Positions 21,875 through 35,846 are shown, numbered from the stretch's first letter. The stretch: DNA of 64,000 nt from Eriocheir sinensis (GCF_024679095.1 NC_066577.1:6366655-6430654), one strand, 5' to 3'. Notes: generated by a model not told the origin, from the sequence alone. Numbers and translations: made by a program.

Positions 21875-22165
21875 GGTTTCCTTCAGCAGTGAGCGCTGAG
21901 GACAGCACCCGCCCCAGACCCTCACTTCAGCACCGGTGGTGACACAGCTGCGTGCTGTCTCCTGGCGCTGAGCCCAAGCAGCACGGCCACCACCGCTTCC
22001 TGGCATGAAGAGACGAGGTGTTAGAGTCCGTTTCATTCCGTCTGTCCACTCGTGATTGTGGATGTGGCACCAGCGCACTGTGTGATTGCGTGAAGATCAA
22101 CTTCATATTTTCGGTGATATATTTGAATGTTTGTGTACACAGAGAACCCTCAAGGCCTCTTGTAT
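21875..22165 (-). other. 5' leader/upstream region of ZnF gene 3
   Basis: Almost identical to 9321-9620. The homology ends at tacacagagaaccctcaagg, after which the two loci diverge. The region 22166-22745 is AT-rich and holds no recognised feature. Confidence 0.55.
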
Positions 22166-22747
22166 GACAAACAATTGTCCTTCAGTGACATGAGTAGGCT
22201 GCTACAACGCAAACATCATAACAAACACCATGGTGCAAGATAAGCCTCTTCCCTAAGGACATTGACTAACTTACTAGTTTTTTCTAGCTTGCTTCTAAAA
22301 TAATAAATATAACAAAAATACTTTGTTTGTATAATGACAACATAGAGGTGATAATGTTTCCGTATAAGCAATAATTCTTTCCATTATTCGGACACTGAAA
22401 ATTTAGCATTGTCAATAAAGGAAATGTTATTAAATTATATGGAGTAAGCTGCATAAATTTTCAATCACTGCTTTAAGTACCGTGCATACAAGTCAAGTAA
22501 CAAGTATTTGCACATGGGATAAATAGGCTAAATGAAAAGATAACTGAAAACACTGGTTGAAAGCCACACTGCTCATGTATACTGTTATGTACATGGTGAG
22601 GTGCGTCAACCATCCATGGCTGGTGGCGGGCAAGTGAACAATGAACCAGGCCTCTTTCAGTCTCCCTATGTTCTTATGTTCTTATGAAAACTACCAGAAA
22701 AAAATAGTATCGTCCAAGAGCGTCCCACGGGTGACAATGTGGAAATA

Positions 22748-22938
22748 CAGTCATCCCTCAAATATTACTGTTTCCAATAGTACGGTTTTGGTTTTATGTG
22801 AATTTTCTAAGGAGATTTTTTAGGATTTTTAAATATCCCAATGAGCAGAAAATTTAAAAATCCTAAAAGATCTTTCATGACAATCCGTATAAAACCGAAA
22901 CCGAACTATTGAAAACTGTACTATTTGAGGGGCGACTG
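22748..22938. mobile_element. pogo/Tigger-like MITE, 191 bp
   Basis: TA at 22746-22747 and 22939-22940. The left end CAGTCATCCCTCAAATA and the right end, reverse-complemented, CAGTCGCCCCTCAAATA form long inverted repeats; the whole element folds as a hairpin (ggttttggttttatg opposite cataaaaccgaaacc-like sequence). CAGT-ended, TA-flanked elements are typical of pogo/Tigger families. Confidence 0.75.
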
Positions 22939-23324
22939 TATACCTTGTTCCATCAAACATTTATCAGATCTTTCCTTGGGGATTATTGACGAGAGGGTAG
23001 CCTATTGATTTTGAGATGCTGCCTCCTTATTTCTGGACAAAATATGATGCTGTTTATTTTGAAGTATTTATTTCTGGAAGTCACTAACTGATTGACTTTT
23101 CAGTGTCTGTTGTGCATCTGCCGCTGGCGCAAAATATCTGGCAGAGAGGTTCAACTTGCTTACTGTTTCTATATTTCACTCACCTCTCACCAAGATCATG
23201 TGGTCAAACTAGAACAAGACTAGGCAGATTAATGTTCTTCCTGCTTTGTATTCCCCCAGTCTGCATGCATATTGAACAGCAGAGCGACTTATTTCTGCTA
23301 GGAGGTATTTCTTGCAACACCGAC

Positions 23325-23490
23325 TGGACCGCCGCTGCCGTGTCCTCTCCTCCCGAAATTGACCTCTCTTTCGGCCACCTCTTTGGATTCTTTTCGTGAG
23401 CAGTGAGTAGCGGGCTTTTTTTTTATTATTGTTTACTGTTTTGGTGCCCTTGAGCTGTCTCCTTTGTTGTAAAAAAAAAAAATAATAAAT
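23325..23490 (+). mobile_element. LINE 3' end with poly-A tail
   Basis: tttcggccacctctttg, agtagcgggcttttttttt, gcccttgagctgtctcc, tttgttgtaaaaaaaaa. The same 3' tail is present in reverse orientation at 46258-46400, attached there to an RT C-terminal frame, so this is the 3' untranslated end of the same LINE family. Confidence 0.65.
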
Positions 23491-23784
23491 AAATTTCCGT
23501 CACCCCACACTGCGTGCCAAATAAATTTAAACTAACCTAACCTAACTTAACGCAACCAACCTAACAGGGGAGCTTCGCCCTCCTTGACCCCCCTTCCATT
23601 TGCACCAGAAAAGCAATACAGCAGAGTGTTGCATGACACAAAATACTTCATACATGGGTCTTGGCCCCCCTCGACCCCCTTCTATTTTCCGGAAGTCACT
23701 TGTTACTGCACTGCATTTAGGGACCAAAGAGGAATCCATGTATTGACTTCGCCGGAGGAGGCTGTAGACCCTCTCCTCAATATT

Positions 23785-24790
23785 ATACCCCTCTGTGGTC
23801 TAGTGGTCAGCGTGCCTGGCTACTACTCCGCAGGCCTGGGTTCGAATCCCGGCCCGGGCAGTCAGCGTGAAGCTGCTACCCACCAAGGTCAGCCCAGGTC
23901 ACCAGGCAGCTGTTAAAGGTCAAAACAGGCTGTAAAAGGCTACCCCGAGCCACTTATCACCAAGGTCAACTAAGGTCACCAGGCAGCTGTTAAAGGTCAA
24001 AATAGGCTGTAGATTTGGTAACAGAAGAAAACAATGTAAACACGTGGCCATTGCTGACCTTCCCACCCTGTCACTGCTACCCACCAAGGTCAGCCCAGGT
24101 CACCAGGCAGCTGTTAAAGGTCAAAACATGCTGTAAAAGGCGGTTGATTAGGTAACAGAAGAAAACAATGTAAACACGTGGCCATCCCTGACCTTCCCAC
24201 CCTGGCAGTCACCAGGCAGATATTAAAGGTCAAAACATGCTGTAAAAGGCGGTTGATTTGGTAACAGAAGAAAACAATGTAAAACACGTGGCCATCCCTG
24301 ACCTTCCCACCCTGGCACCACTACCCACCAAGGTCAGCCCAGGTCACCAGGCAGCTGTTAAAGGTCAAAACATGCTGTAAAAGGCGGTTGATTTGGTAAC
24401 AGAAGAAAACAATGTAAAATTGTCATCCTATCCCTTCCTCCCACACTCCTGTCACAGCCACCTCCCGGGCCACTCATCACCACAATAAAGGCAGCTGTTA
24501 AAGGTCAAAACATGCTGTAAAAGGCGGTTGATTTGGTAACAGAAGAAAACAATGTAAACACGTGGCCATCCCTGACCTTCCCACCCTGGCACTGCTACCC
24601 CGAGCCACTTATCACCAAGGTCAACTAAGGTCACCAGGCAGCTGTTAAAGGTCAAAACATGCTGTAAAAGGCGGTTGATTAGGTAATTAAACACACATGA
24701 CCGTTGCTGTTCTGCCCTTCCCGACCTATCACTACCCCGAGCCGTGACTCACCAAGGTCAACTAAGGTCACAAGGCAGATGTTGAAGGTC
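23785..24790 (+). mobile_element. tRNA-derived SINE head followed by tandem tail repeats
   Basis: Head at 23790-23865 has a good A box (TGGTCTAGTGG) and B box (GGTTCGAATCCC), but the acceptor-stem halves do not pair, so it is not a functional tRNA. It is followed by six or so tandem copies of 120-180 bp containing aggtcaccaggcagctgtta, ggtcaaaacatgctgtaaaa and gtaacagaagaaaacaatgt. Confidence 0.65.
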
Positions 24791-24894
24791 AGGAGATGCT
24801 AGGTGGATGCTGTGGAGGAGCCAATGCAGGAAGGAAGTGGAATTATGGTGGATTTTGGTGGAGAATGTGGAAACGCCTTGTGCTCCTCCTCCCT

Positions 24895-26411
<1,517 letters not shown>

Positions 26412-26507
26412 TCCCTGGACCATATCTGGTCCGACAATCTATAGAGCTAATATTTATACACCTCCCAGGGCTGGCTACAAGCTGGTCTATAGGGCATCTT
26501 CATCATG

Positions 26508-26594
<87 letters not shown>

Positions 26595-26599
26595 GTCGT

Positions 26600-27368
<769 letters not shown>

Positions 27369-27394
27369 GTTGTTGTTGTTGTTGTTGTTATTAC

Positions 27395-28880
27395 TTTTTA
27401 TCATATTTATCCATCAGTTAACATTATCAACTCTCTATATTGTTTTTGTTATATACCTGGACCATACATGCGTGTCAACAGGACAATACTTATAGTGGCT
27501 ACACATGAATGCATAAAGTACATGACATCATTAATTAGCAAACAACTAACAAGTTTTACAATGCAAATAATAAAGGGGATTCACTGTATAGTCCTGCCTT
27601 CAGTTCTTTACCTCGTCACTGAAGTTGCAACACTACATTGAAATTACAAGCAAAGAAAGTTCCGTTCGCTGCGCCGCTCCAAGACTCGTCCTGCGCTGCT
27701 CCGGAACGTGAATATAAAGAGCTGAACTTTGGTGTGGCATATCCTCTTCGACGACAACAAGGAACTACTGGGCAACAGGTGAACTCACAGCTAGAACTGC
27801 ACATTGAAACCCCTGGAAGAAGCACTTTCTTTGCCACAACCAACAGAGGACATACGGTGGTCGTGGGTGTGGTGTGGCTGGTGTTAGTGGTCGTGAAGGT
27901 GTGGTGTGGCTGGTATTAGTGGTCGTGGGTGTGGTGTGGCTGGTATTGGTGGTCGTGAAGGTGTGGTGTGTCTGGTATTAGTGGTCGTGGGTGTGGTGTG
28001 GCTGGTATTAGTGGTCGTGGGTGTGGTGTGGCTGGTATTGGTGGTCGTGATGGTGTGGTGTGGCTGGTATTGGTGGTCGTGATGGTGTGGTGTGGCTGGT
28101 ATTGGTGATGGTTATAGGTGTGATGTGGCTGGTATTAGTGGTGGTCTTGGGTGTGGTGTGGCTGGTATTAGTGGTCGTGATGGTGTGGTGTGGCTGGTAT
28201 TGGTGGTCGTGATGGTGTGGTGTGGCTGGTATTGGTGGTCGTGAAGGTGTGGTGTGGCTGGTATTGGTGGTCGTGATGGTGTGGTGTGGCTGGTATTGGT
28301 GGTCGTGGGTGGGGTGGGGTTGGTATTGGTGGTCGTGATGGTGTGGTGTGGCTGGTATTAGTGGTCGTGAAGGTGTGGTGTGGCTGGTATTGGTGGTCGT
28401 GGGTGTGGTGAGGCTGGTATTTAATTGGTGTTGGGTGTGGCTGCAGTTAGTGGTCTTGGGTGTGGCTGGATGTGGTGGTCGTGATGCCGTGGGTCACGTG
28501 GTGTGGCTGGTCGTCTCGGGAGCGGTGTGGTCTTTTACCATAAGTACGGTCGTCTCAAGCGGCTCCTCTTCATAGCTAGACATTTTGCATCCATGCGGGG
28601 CCTGCCTTCCCCATCACGTACAAGACACTCATCACGGAGCTCCATGGTCATCACCAGTAACGGCTGCTCGGTAAACAAGGATCCATCATTAGTCAAAATT
28701 AAGTTCAACCCGTCCCTGGATAGTTAGCACGGATTGCCCCAGGCGGAAGAGGATGCTGTGCCTCTGTACCCATAACTTAAGTATAGCGTGACACATGAAC
28801 CTTGAAAAACGTGCAACACCCTGGCGCTCCCTTATTTTTCATTTTATTCTTCACCAGAAACGCCTCCTTTACTTACCTCC
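27395..28880. repeat. Segmental duplication copy A (secreted-gene block) with TGG minisatellite
   Basis: 27395-27850 is almost identical to 34300-34757 (tacctggaccatacatgcgt, gttgcaacactacattgaaa). 27850-28440 is a minisatellite of about 30-32 bp (gtggtgtggctggtattggt), expanded compared with 34757-34965. 28440-28760 again matches copy B. On the minus strand a small Cys-rich frame (CSSSCEFTCC...CCRRRGY, 27830-27625) follows a splice-acceptor-like cttcttccag and could be a later exon of the secreted gene, but the reading phase does not match exon 1. Confidence 0.7.
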
Positions 28881-29116
28881 CAGTCAGCGGGGTCGTCATA
28901 GTAGTCAGGACCAGCGGTTGTCGTTGTAGGATGAGGGATATGATGGCGGTGTATCCAGGGATTTCTTGTAGCCCAAAGCAGGTCAGGAGCGGCAGCAGGG
29001 TTGGGTTGTTGGATAGGGCGGTGTCCAGTCTTACACCCACACACGCGGCTGACTGAAGCGGTATCCCAGGCCAGCAGCAGGGGCAGCAGAAGGAGCGCCG
29101 GCAGACACCAGCGCAT
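28877..29116 (-). CDS. Signal-peptide exon, small secreted protein (copy A)
   Basis: First coding exon of 80 codons. MRWCLPALLLLPLLLAW is a clear hydrophobic secretion signal, with likely cleavage after AWDTAS or close by. The rest is Pro/Thr/His-rich (RPIQQPNP, HRHHIPHPTTTTAGPDYYDD), without recognised domain. It ends DWE at a perfect splice donor (GAG|GTAAGT, phase 0). The downstream exons are not identified. The promoter appears broken: sequence matching the copy B promoter starts 1.42 kb further upstream at 30610, after an insertion flanked by a 12-bp direct repeat. Function unknown; this could be an antimicrobial, cuticular or peptide precursor, but nothing visible decides it. Confidence 0.6.
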
Positions 29117-29187
29117 CGTGGCGGCCGTAGAGCTTCTCGTAGGACGCTGTGCAGGCCAGCGGGCAAGACGAAGATCACTGATTCACC

Positions 29188-29995
29188 GGGAGTGTTGCCT
29201 GGCACTAGCCTCAGGGTTGCCAGACGTGTGAGCTAAAAAATGAACAGACTCATCCCGAAAAAAGGACATAAAAGGACAAACATATATATTAATTTCCTTT
29301 TGCCTATTGATCGTTTACTAATACGGTACATATATGTTTTTTCTTTAAATTTCTTTAACAGTCACCCCCTCACTCTTCAGTCAGCAGATTTTATTAAAAA
29401 TAATAGGCTATGTTAATGATTAACAAGTTATGCAGCAGGAGTATAATTTTTGGGAAAGAAAGCTATGAACATAATTATACTTTACATACTTGTTTTAATA
29501 CTGAACTGACAGAATTTCTTCATAGGAGTCCACTTCATTATCCTCGTCGCCATCAGGTACTGCTGACGTCACTTTCACACCCGCCTGGCGGCCTGGGGCC
29601 CGGCGGGTGTGAAAGTGACGCGTCCTGGACGTGTAGTGACCGGTGCTGCACCCGTCAGCACACGGACCTACAACATTGTTATGTGATTTATTGCCGAATA
29701 ATCCTTACTGAAATTTATATTTATGAACCCAGCGTGGATTTTAGAAATAGGACAGAGAAGGACAGTTTTAAGGTTGTCCTTTTTTCATGAAAACTTGCGG
29801 ACAGTTGGATCTCAAATAGGACAGACTGTCCTTAAAAGGACAGACCTGGCAACCCCGCTAGATACGGAAAAACCTAGATGGGTTGCCTAAAAACATCAAG
29901 ATTCCGTAAAAAAAACTAGATTATTATTTATTATTAATAGTATGGTTATATAGTAGTAAATAAAGAAAACGTAATTCACAACTGTAGCGGTTATA

Positions 29996-30058
<63 letters not shown>

Positions 30059-30209
30059 AACACACACACACACACACACACACACTGCTTTTATCCACAA
30101 AACAGAACGAGCGTAAGCCCAGGCCCTGTAAAACTATACAACTAGGTAAATACAACTAGGTAAACACACACACACACACATCATCTTAGAGAGGCAATTT
30201 GAGTTATGA

Positions 30210-30257
<48 letters not shown>

Positions 30258-30609
30258 TCCTTCTTACTATAATTAACCTTTTCCTTCCTCTGCCCCTAAA
30301 GTTAACCCTCAGGTAGCCTAGCTAATTATCAGCTTAAATCCTAGTCTTTTTTGTCTCCACGGAACCAATCGGCAGCTCTGGGGCTGTGAGAATCGTACAA
30401 GCCCCGCCCTTATTAAATGGAGGGAATTCTCGCCAAAAAGTGCACAGCAGGTATATACTGATATCCGTTCAGGCGCTCACTCTGTTCGTCACAATATATT
30501 TAAAAATACTGATACCGCTTCGAATAGAAAAAAAGTGTAAATAATTAGCTTAAAAAAAAAACTAGATTTATGGACTTTTATTAAAAAAAAAAAAACACCC
30601 AGAAACCAA
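29188..30609. mobile_element. 1.42-kb insertion in the copy A 5' UTR
   Basis: Flanked by cactgattcacc at 29176-29187 and 30610-30621, a perfect 12-bp direct repeat. Copy B is continuous here. It contains a nested CAGGGTTGCCAG-ended element (29212-29857), (CT)n at 30000-30057, (CA)n at 30060-30085, (TG)n at 30214-30250 and A-rich sequence near 30545-30596, consistent with a retroposon end. No protein recognised. Confidence 0.6.
29212..29857. mobile_element. hAT-like MITE with CAGGGTTGCCAG ends
   Basis: Left CAGGGTTGCCAGACGTGTG; right end reverse-complemented CGGGGTTGCCAGGTCTGTCC. The inner parts repeat aggaca/tgtcct motifs. CAGGG-type termini suit hAT elements, but I see no exact 8-bp target duplication (actagcct versus ctagatac). 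Confidence 0.5.
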
Positions 30610-30690
30610 CACTGATTCACCCCAATGGCGGTCTCCATATAAGTACTTAGGGTAGGGGTGGGGGGTGGGGGGTGCGACTGGAGTTAAGAA
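30610..30690 (-). promoter_or_regulatory. Displaced promoter copy of secreted gene A
   Basis: Matches the copy B promoter (cactgattca...atggcggtctccatataagtac versus atggctccggtgtctttatataag), then gggtgcgactggagttaag. The TATA word is degraded to TTATATGG on the minus strand and now sits 1.4 kb from the gene. Confidence 0.55.
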
Positions 30691-30861
30691 GGGGAGGTCC
30701 TTTCTTTCTATCTATGTATTTTCCTTTTCTCTCTATTTTTCTTCCTCTTTCTAAATCTTTCCGTCGTCTCGTCTACACGGCCGTGCTGTGTAGACGTGCG
30801 TTGTCCTGTGCTCCGTCCGTGGATGCCCTGCCTTCCACGGAATAAACGGTGTCTAGGGGAC

Positions 30862-32200
30862 ATGGCTAACGAACATTCCAACTCGGCGGCTTCCGGGCAG
30901 TGTCCTGCCCCTGAGGAACGGCGCCTGTGGTCTGAGGAGACTGAAGAGATGGACGACTCTGCCGAACTTGACCCTCGCCTTTGTTCGGAGGACCACGTGG
31001 CCAGCGCTAGCAAGCGGCTCAAGCCGGATAATGCTGGCTGCCTCTCCCCCACTGCCTCTCCTGTTAAAGCTGCCAGGAGGGTGTGCAGTCTGGTAGCTCT
31101 GAGACTGTCCTGGTCGACGGTGAGGTGCCCCTGGAGGACACGCACCCAGCCGCGGCCCCGCGCCAACCCACCCGCCGCCGCCTAGACTTCCCCGCCGAGG
31201 CCGGGCTGACACCAGCCCAGCAATACACGTGGTTTGCTTCTCTCCTGAAGCAGCACGGTGAGTTGGAGCCGCTCTTCAAGGAGGGTAGGCTCCGACCTTA
31301 TCTCACGGTCAGGGACGACGTCGCCTTCTACAAGCGGCTCCTCACTGAGGGGTTCCTCGACGTAGTTTTGGTGGAAAATGCAGCGGAGCGGCAGCACACT
31401 GTCATCATCCACAATGTGCCGCTCTGCATGAATGCCAACCTCATTGAGACCCCAGACAACTTTCTGTGGATAAAGCGCAGGTATGCGGGCACGGCCCCTC
31501 GCCCGCAGCTTCTTGGAGCGGTGGCTGGCCACGTCCCGACAGAGGTGCACCTCCTCGGGGTGGGTCGTAAGGCTGTGGAGCCCTACACGGCGGAGCCCGA
31601 CATCTGTCGCCACTGTTGCCGGTGGGGCCATCAGGAGTGGCGCTGCAGATCGGCCCCTCGGTGCCGGTATTGTGCGGGCACCCACAAATCAGCTCTGTGC
31701 CTCCAGAAGATCCAGGCGGGCACACCCGTCCCCCGTAAGTGCTGCAACTGTGGTGGTGAGCATAACGCCCACTACCACTCCTGCCCGATGAAGCCTAAAC
31801 CATCTCGGGTCGCGGCGCCTGACCACCACCCTCAGCAAGGCCGCCCTAGGGTTGTGTTCCGCCCTGCTCCTCTCCCTCAGTCCTCGGCCTGGGCCCGGGG
31901 GGCTCCCTCAGCGTCCGAGTTTCCGCCCCTGCCGGGCTCGTCCGCCCCTGCTGCCCCAGCCTCACCCACTGCCACCCCTGTGCCTCGCCAGGCTCCTGCT
32001 CCGGCACCCCAGCCACAGCCTACCGTCCCCCCTGTGCCGGCTGCCAGTCCCCCCGCTGTCGATGGGTCGACCCCTGTCCTCCATCAGATCCTCGCTGCAG
32101 TCACCCAGCTGCAGGAGACGCTGGCTGCAACGATCTCCAGGGTGGCGGCCTTGGAGCAGCGAGTCTCCACGCCCCCACCTGCGCGTGAATCTAGCTTTCC
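30862..32200 (+). pseudogene. LINE ORF1 (gag-like, three CCHC knuckles), frameshifted
   Basis: Encodes a nucleic-acid-binding ORF1 of a non-LTR retrotransposon. The N-terminal part starts MANEHSNSAASG (30862) and runs to about 31075, then the frame must shift once to continue through 32200. Mid region: FASLLKQHGELEPLFKEGR and VIIHNVPLCMNANLI, an RRM-like core. Then three zinc knuckles, CRHCCRWGHQEWRC, CRYCAGTHKSALC and CNCGGEHNAHYHSC, near 31600-31785. The C-terminal third is Pro/Ala-rich, followed by a short LHQILAAVTQLQETLAATI coiled-coil-like heptad region. No ORF2 follows; the frame dissolves into CT-rich sequence at 32205. Jockey-type ORF1 proteins have three such knuckles, so that clade is plausible. 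Confidence 0.75.
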
Positions 32201-32204
32201 GTCT

Positions 32205-32545
32205 TTCCCTCTCTTTTTCTCTTATTGTCTGTCTCTTTCTGTCTATACGTTTTTCGTTCTAATTGTTTATTTATTTCTCTTCTTTCTTTCGTTCTTTCAC
32301 ATTTTTTTTCTTTCTTTGTCTTTCTCTTTATTTCTTTGTTACTCTTCGTTTCTTTCTTTTTCTTTTTTCTCTCTTTTTTATTTAGTTGTGTTGTTATCTG
32401 TATTTCTTGATTTGTCTTTCATTCTTTTCTTCCTTTTTTCCTCCGGTTTTCTTTTTTTTTTCACTGTCTCTTGTTTTCTATGTTTCTTTCTTTCTTTTCT
32501 CTTCCTGTCTTTCTTTCTTTCTCTTTTTCTATACGTTTCTGCAAG
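32205..32545. repeat. Pyrimidine-rich (CTTT)n tract
   Basis: Low-complexity ttctttctttc sequence leading to the word cgtttctgcaagcgtggtag. The same tract and word precede the satellite at 36545, marking copy B of the duplication. Confidence 0.85.
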
Positions 32546-32584
32546 CGTGGTAGGGGAGCGCGAATAGGTCGTATCCTAAGACGT

Positions 32585-33590
32585 TTCGTAGGCCAAGAAC
32601 ACCTATTTGACAAGGCTTTCGTAGGAGTTGTGGGCATTTCCAGGAGTAGTTTTATGACCCTGGTGGTAGTGTGACCCTTCCTCTGTACCGTGAACCTAAA
32701 GAAACACACATTTGACAAGGCTTTCGTAGGAGTTGTGGGCATTTCCAGGAGTAGTTTTATGACCCTGGTGGTAGTGTGACCCTTCCTCTGTACTGTGAAC
32801 CTAAAGAAACACACATTTGACAAGGCTTTCGTAGGAGTTGTGGGCATTTACAGGAGTAGTTTTATGACCCTGGTGGTAGTTTGACCCTTCCTCTGTACCG
32901 TGAACCTAAAGAAACACACATTTGACAAGGCTTTCGTAGGAGTTGTGGGCATTTCCAGGGGTAGTTTTATGACCCTGGTGGTAGTGTGACCCTTCCTCTG
33001 TACCATGAACCTGAAGAAACACTCATTAGAATCTGACTGACCCCCTCTTTGACCTCTAGAAATAGCTGATGTTACAAGCGAAAATGTCTTATAATACCGG
33101 TCAAGCTTGGTTGGTATTATAAGACACTTCCTCACATCAGCTGTACCGTGAACCCAAAGAAACACACATTTGACAAGGTTCTTCAGGAGTTGTGGGCATT
33201 TCAGGAGTAGTTTATGACCCTGGTAGTTTGACCCTTCCTCTGTACTGTGAACCTAAAGAAACACACACCACCAGGTTAGAGTTGTGGCCGAATCCAGGAA
33301 CTCTGTTTCTTTAGGTTCAAGGGTACAGAAGAAGACTCACACTACCACCAGGGTCATAAGACTACCCTTGGAAATGCCCACAACTCCTACGAAAGCCTTG
33401 TCAAATGTGTGTTTCTTCAGGTTCATGGTACAGAAGAAGACTCACACTACCACCAGGGTCATAAGACTACCCTTGGAAATGCCCACAACTCCTACGAAAG
33501 CCTTGTCAATGTGTGTTTCTTCAGGTTCATGGTACAGAAGAAGACTCACACTACCACCAGGGTCATAAAACTACCCCTGGAAATGCCCAC
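32585..33590. repeat. 105-bp satellite in inverted halves
   Basis: 32585-33020 and 33150-33265 are in minus orientation, and 33300-33590 has three copies in plus orientation, so arrays face each other. The first ends at cactcattagaatctgactg. Between them (33028-33140) is a truncated copy of the foldback element at 37392-37545. Confidence 0.85.
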
Positions 33591-33599
33591 ACCATCAGG

Positions 33600-33945
33600 A
33601 TCCCGGTGGATCCTGATGGTCGGCCCAGCCCGTTCTGGCGCAGGCGAGTGTTTATAGTGGCGCCATCTTGCATTGGCTCATGCTGCCCTCCCAGAGCTCA
33701 TCTTTAATCCTAATTGATTGATTGATAGTTTATTGTTGCAGGTAAACAACAAGGGAGAAGGGAGGAACATGCCATCCCAACCCCCTAGAGTCCGGGTTGA
33801 TGGGTGGTCTCCTGGACAGCATGTGGGTAGTTTTAAGCCACTCGGCGGCGGCGATAAAATCCCAGCTTGGTGGCACCGGGCGGGGATTGAACTCGCGTCG
33901 TCCTGAACGCGGCGCCGTCACGCTATCCATTCAGCCACCGCCCCC
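33600..33945 (-). mobile_element. tRNA-derived SINE S1, interrupted by another tail element
   Basis: Same SINE as at 26600-26932. It contains an insert at about 33714-33785 (gattgattgatagtttattg, ggagaagggaggaacatgcc) that is absent from the 26.6-kb copy, whose sequence reads straight through (aatcctagaatctagagtcc). The insert belongs to the tail family seen at 63369-63443. Confidence 0.7.
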
Positions 33946-33946
33946 C

Positions 33947-34254
<308 letters not shown>

Positions 34255-34289
34255 AAATCAAGGAAATAAATAAATATTATTGTTGTTGT

Positions 34290-35403
34290 TGTTGTTATTA
34301 CCTTTATCATATTTATCCATCAGTTAACATTATCAACTCTCTCTATTGTTTTTGTTATATACCTGGACCATACATGCGTGTCAACAGGACAATACTTATA
34401 GTGGCTACACATGAATGCATTAAGTACATCACATCATTAATTAGCAAACAACTAACAAGTTTTACAATGCAAATAATAAAGGGGAGTCACTGTATAGTCC
34501 TGCCTTCAGTTCTTTACCTCGTCACTGAAGTTGCAACACTACATTGAAATTACAAGCAAAGAAAGTTCCGTTCGCTGCGCCGCTCCAAGACTCGTCCTGC
34601 GCTGCTCCGGAACGTGAATATAAAGAGCTGAACTTTGTTGTGGCATATCCTCTTCGACGACAACAAGGAACTACTGGGCAACAGGTGAACTCACAGCTAG
34701 AACTGCACATTGAAACCCCTGGAAGAAGCACTTTCTTTGCCACAACCAACAGAGGACATACGGTGGTCGTGAAGGTGTGGTGTGGCTGGTATTGGTGGTC
34801 GTGAAGGTGTGGTGTGGCTGGTATTGGTGGTCGTGGGTGGGGTGGGGTTGGTATTGGTGGTCGTGAAGGTGTGGTGTGGCTGGTATTGGTGGTCGTGATG
34901 GTGTGGTGTGGCTGGTATTGGTGGTCGTGGGTGTGGTGTGGCTGGTATTTAATTGGTGTTGGGTGTGGCTGCAGTTAGTGGTCTTGGGTGTGGCTGGATG
35001 TGGCGGTCGTGATGGCGTGGTCACGTGGTGTGGCTGGTCGTCTCGGGAGCGGTGTGGTCTTTTACCATAAGTACGGTCGTCTCAAGCGGCTCCTCTTCAT
35101 AGCTAGACATTTTGCATCCATGCGGGGCCTGCCTTCCCCATCACGTACAAGACACTCATCACGGAGCTCCATGTTCCCCACCAGTAACAGCTGCTCGGTA
35201 AACAAGGATCCATCATTAGTCAAAATTAAGTTCAACCCGTCCCTGGATAGTTAGCACGGATTGCCCCAGGCGGAAGAGGATGCTGTGCCTCTGTACCCAA
35301 AACTTAAGTATAGCGTGACACATCAACCTTGAAAACCGTGCAACACCCTGGCGCTCTCTTATTTTTCATTTTATTCTACACTAGAAACGCCTCCTTTACT
35401 TAC
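34290..35403. repeat. Segmental duplication copy B
   Basis: Collinear with 27395-28880. The TGG minisatellite (34757-34965) is shorter than in copy A. Apart from that array, differences are scattered single bases, pointing to a recent duplication of several kb. Confidence 0.75.
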
Positions 35404-35715
35404 ACCCCAGTCATCGGAGTCGTCATAGTAGTCAGGACCAGCGGTTGTCGTTGTAGGATGAGGGATATGATGGCGGTGTATCCAGGGATTTCTTGTAGCC
35501 GAAAGCAGGTCAGGAGCAGCGGTTGTCGTTGCAGGCAGAGGGATAAGATAGTAGCGCATCCAGGCATTTGTTTTAGCCCGAAGCAGGTCAGCAGCGGCAG
35601 CAGGGTTGGGTTGTTGGATGGGGCGGTGTCCAGTCTCAGACCCACACACGCGGCTGACTGAGGTGGTGTCCCAGGCCAGCAGCAGGGGCAGCAGAAGGAG
35701 CGCCGGCAGAGACAT
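35404..35715 (-). CDS. Signal-peptide exon, small secreted protein (copy B)
   Basis: First coding exon of 104 codons. MSLPALLLLPLLLAWDTTS is a secretion signal, then RVCGSETGHRPIQQPNP as in copy A. A 26-residue segment (DLLRAKTNAWMRYYLIPLP...) is an imperfect duplicate of the following DLLSATRNPWIHRHHIPHP, absent from copy A. It ends at GGT|GTAAGT, a phase-0 donor shifted slightly from copy A. The upstream promoter is intact (TATA and initiator, 35776-35812). Later exons not found. Function unknown. Confidence 0.65.
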
Positions 35716-35775
35716 CGTGGCGGCTAGAGAGCTTCTCGTAGGACGCTGTGGCGCGGGTCAACGGGGAAGACGAAG

Positions 35776-35812
35776 AACACTGATTCAATGGCTCCGGTGT
35801 CTTTATATAAGT
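35776..35812 (-). promoter_or_regulatory. TATA box and TCAGT initiator of secreted gene B
   Basis: Minus strand: TTATATAAAG at 35810-35801, then TCAGTG at 35783-35778. The spacing of about 29 bases from TATA to the initiator A fits an arthropod core promoter. The start codon is about 65 bases downstream at 35715. Confidence 0.7.
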
Positions 35813-35846
35813 AGGGGGGGGGGTGGGTGCGACTTGAGTTAAGACC

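Noticed and set aside
23790..23865. Functional tRNA gene
   Set aside because: A and B boxes are present, but the acceptor stem does not pair and repeats follow directly, so it is a SINE head. The same holds for 11955-12032 and 58070-58135.
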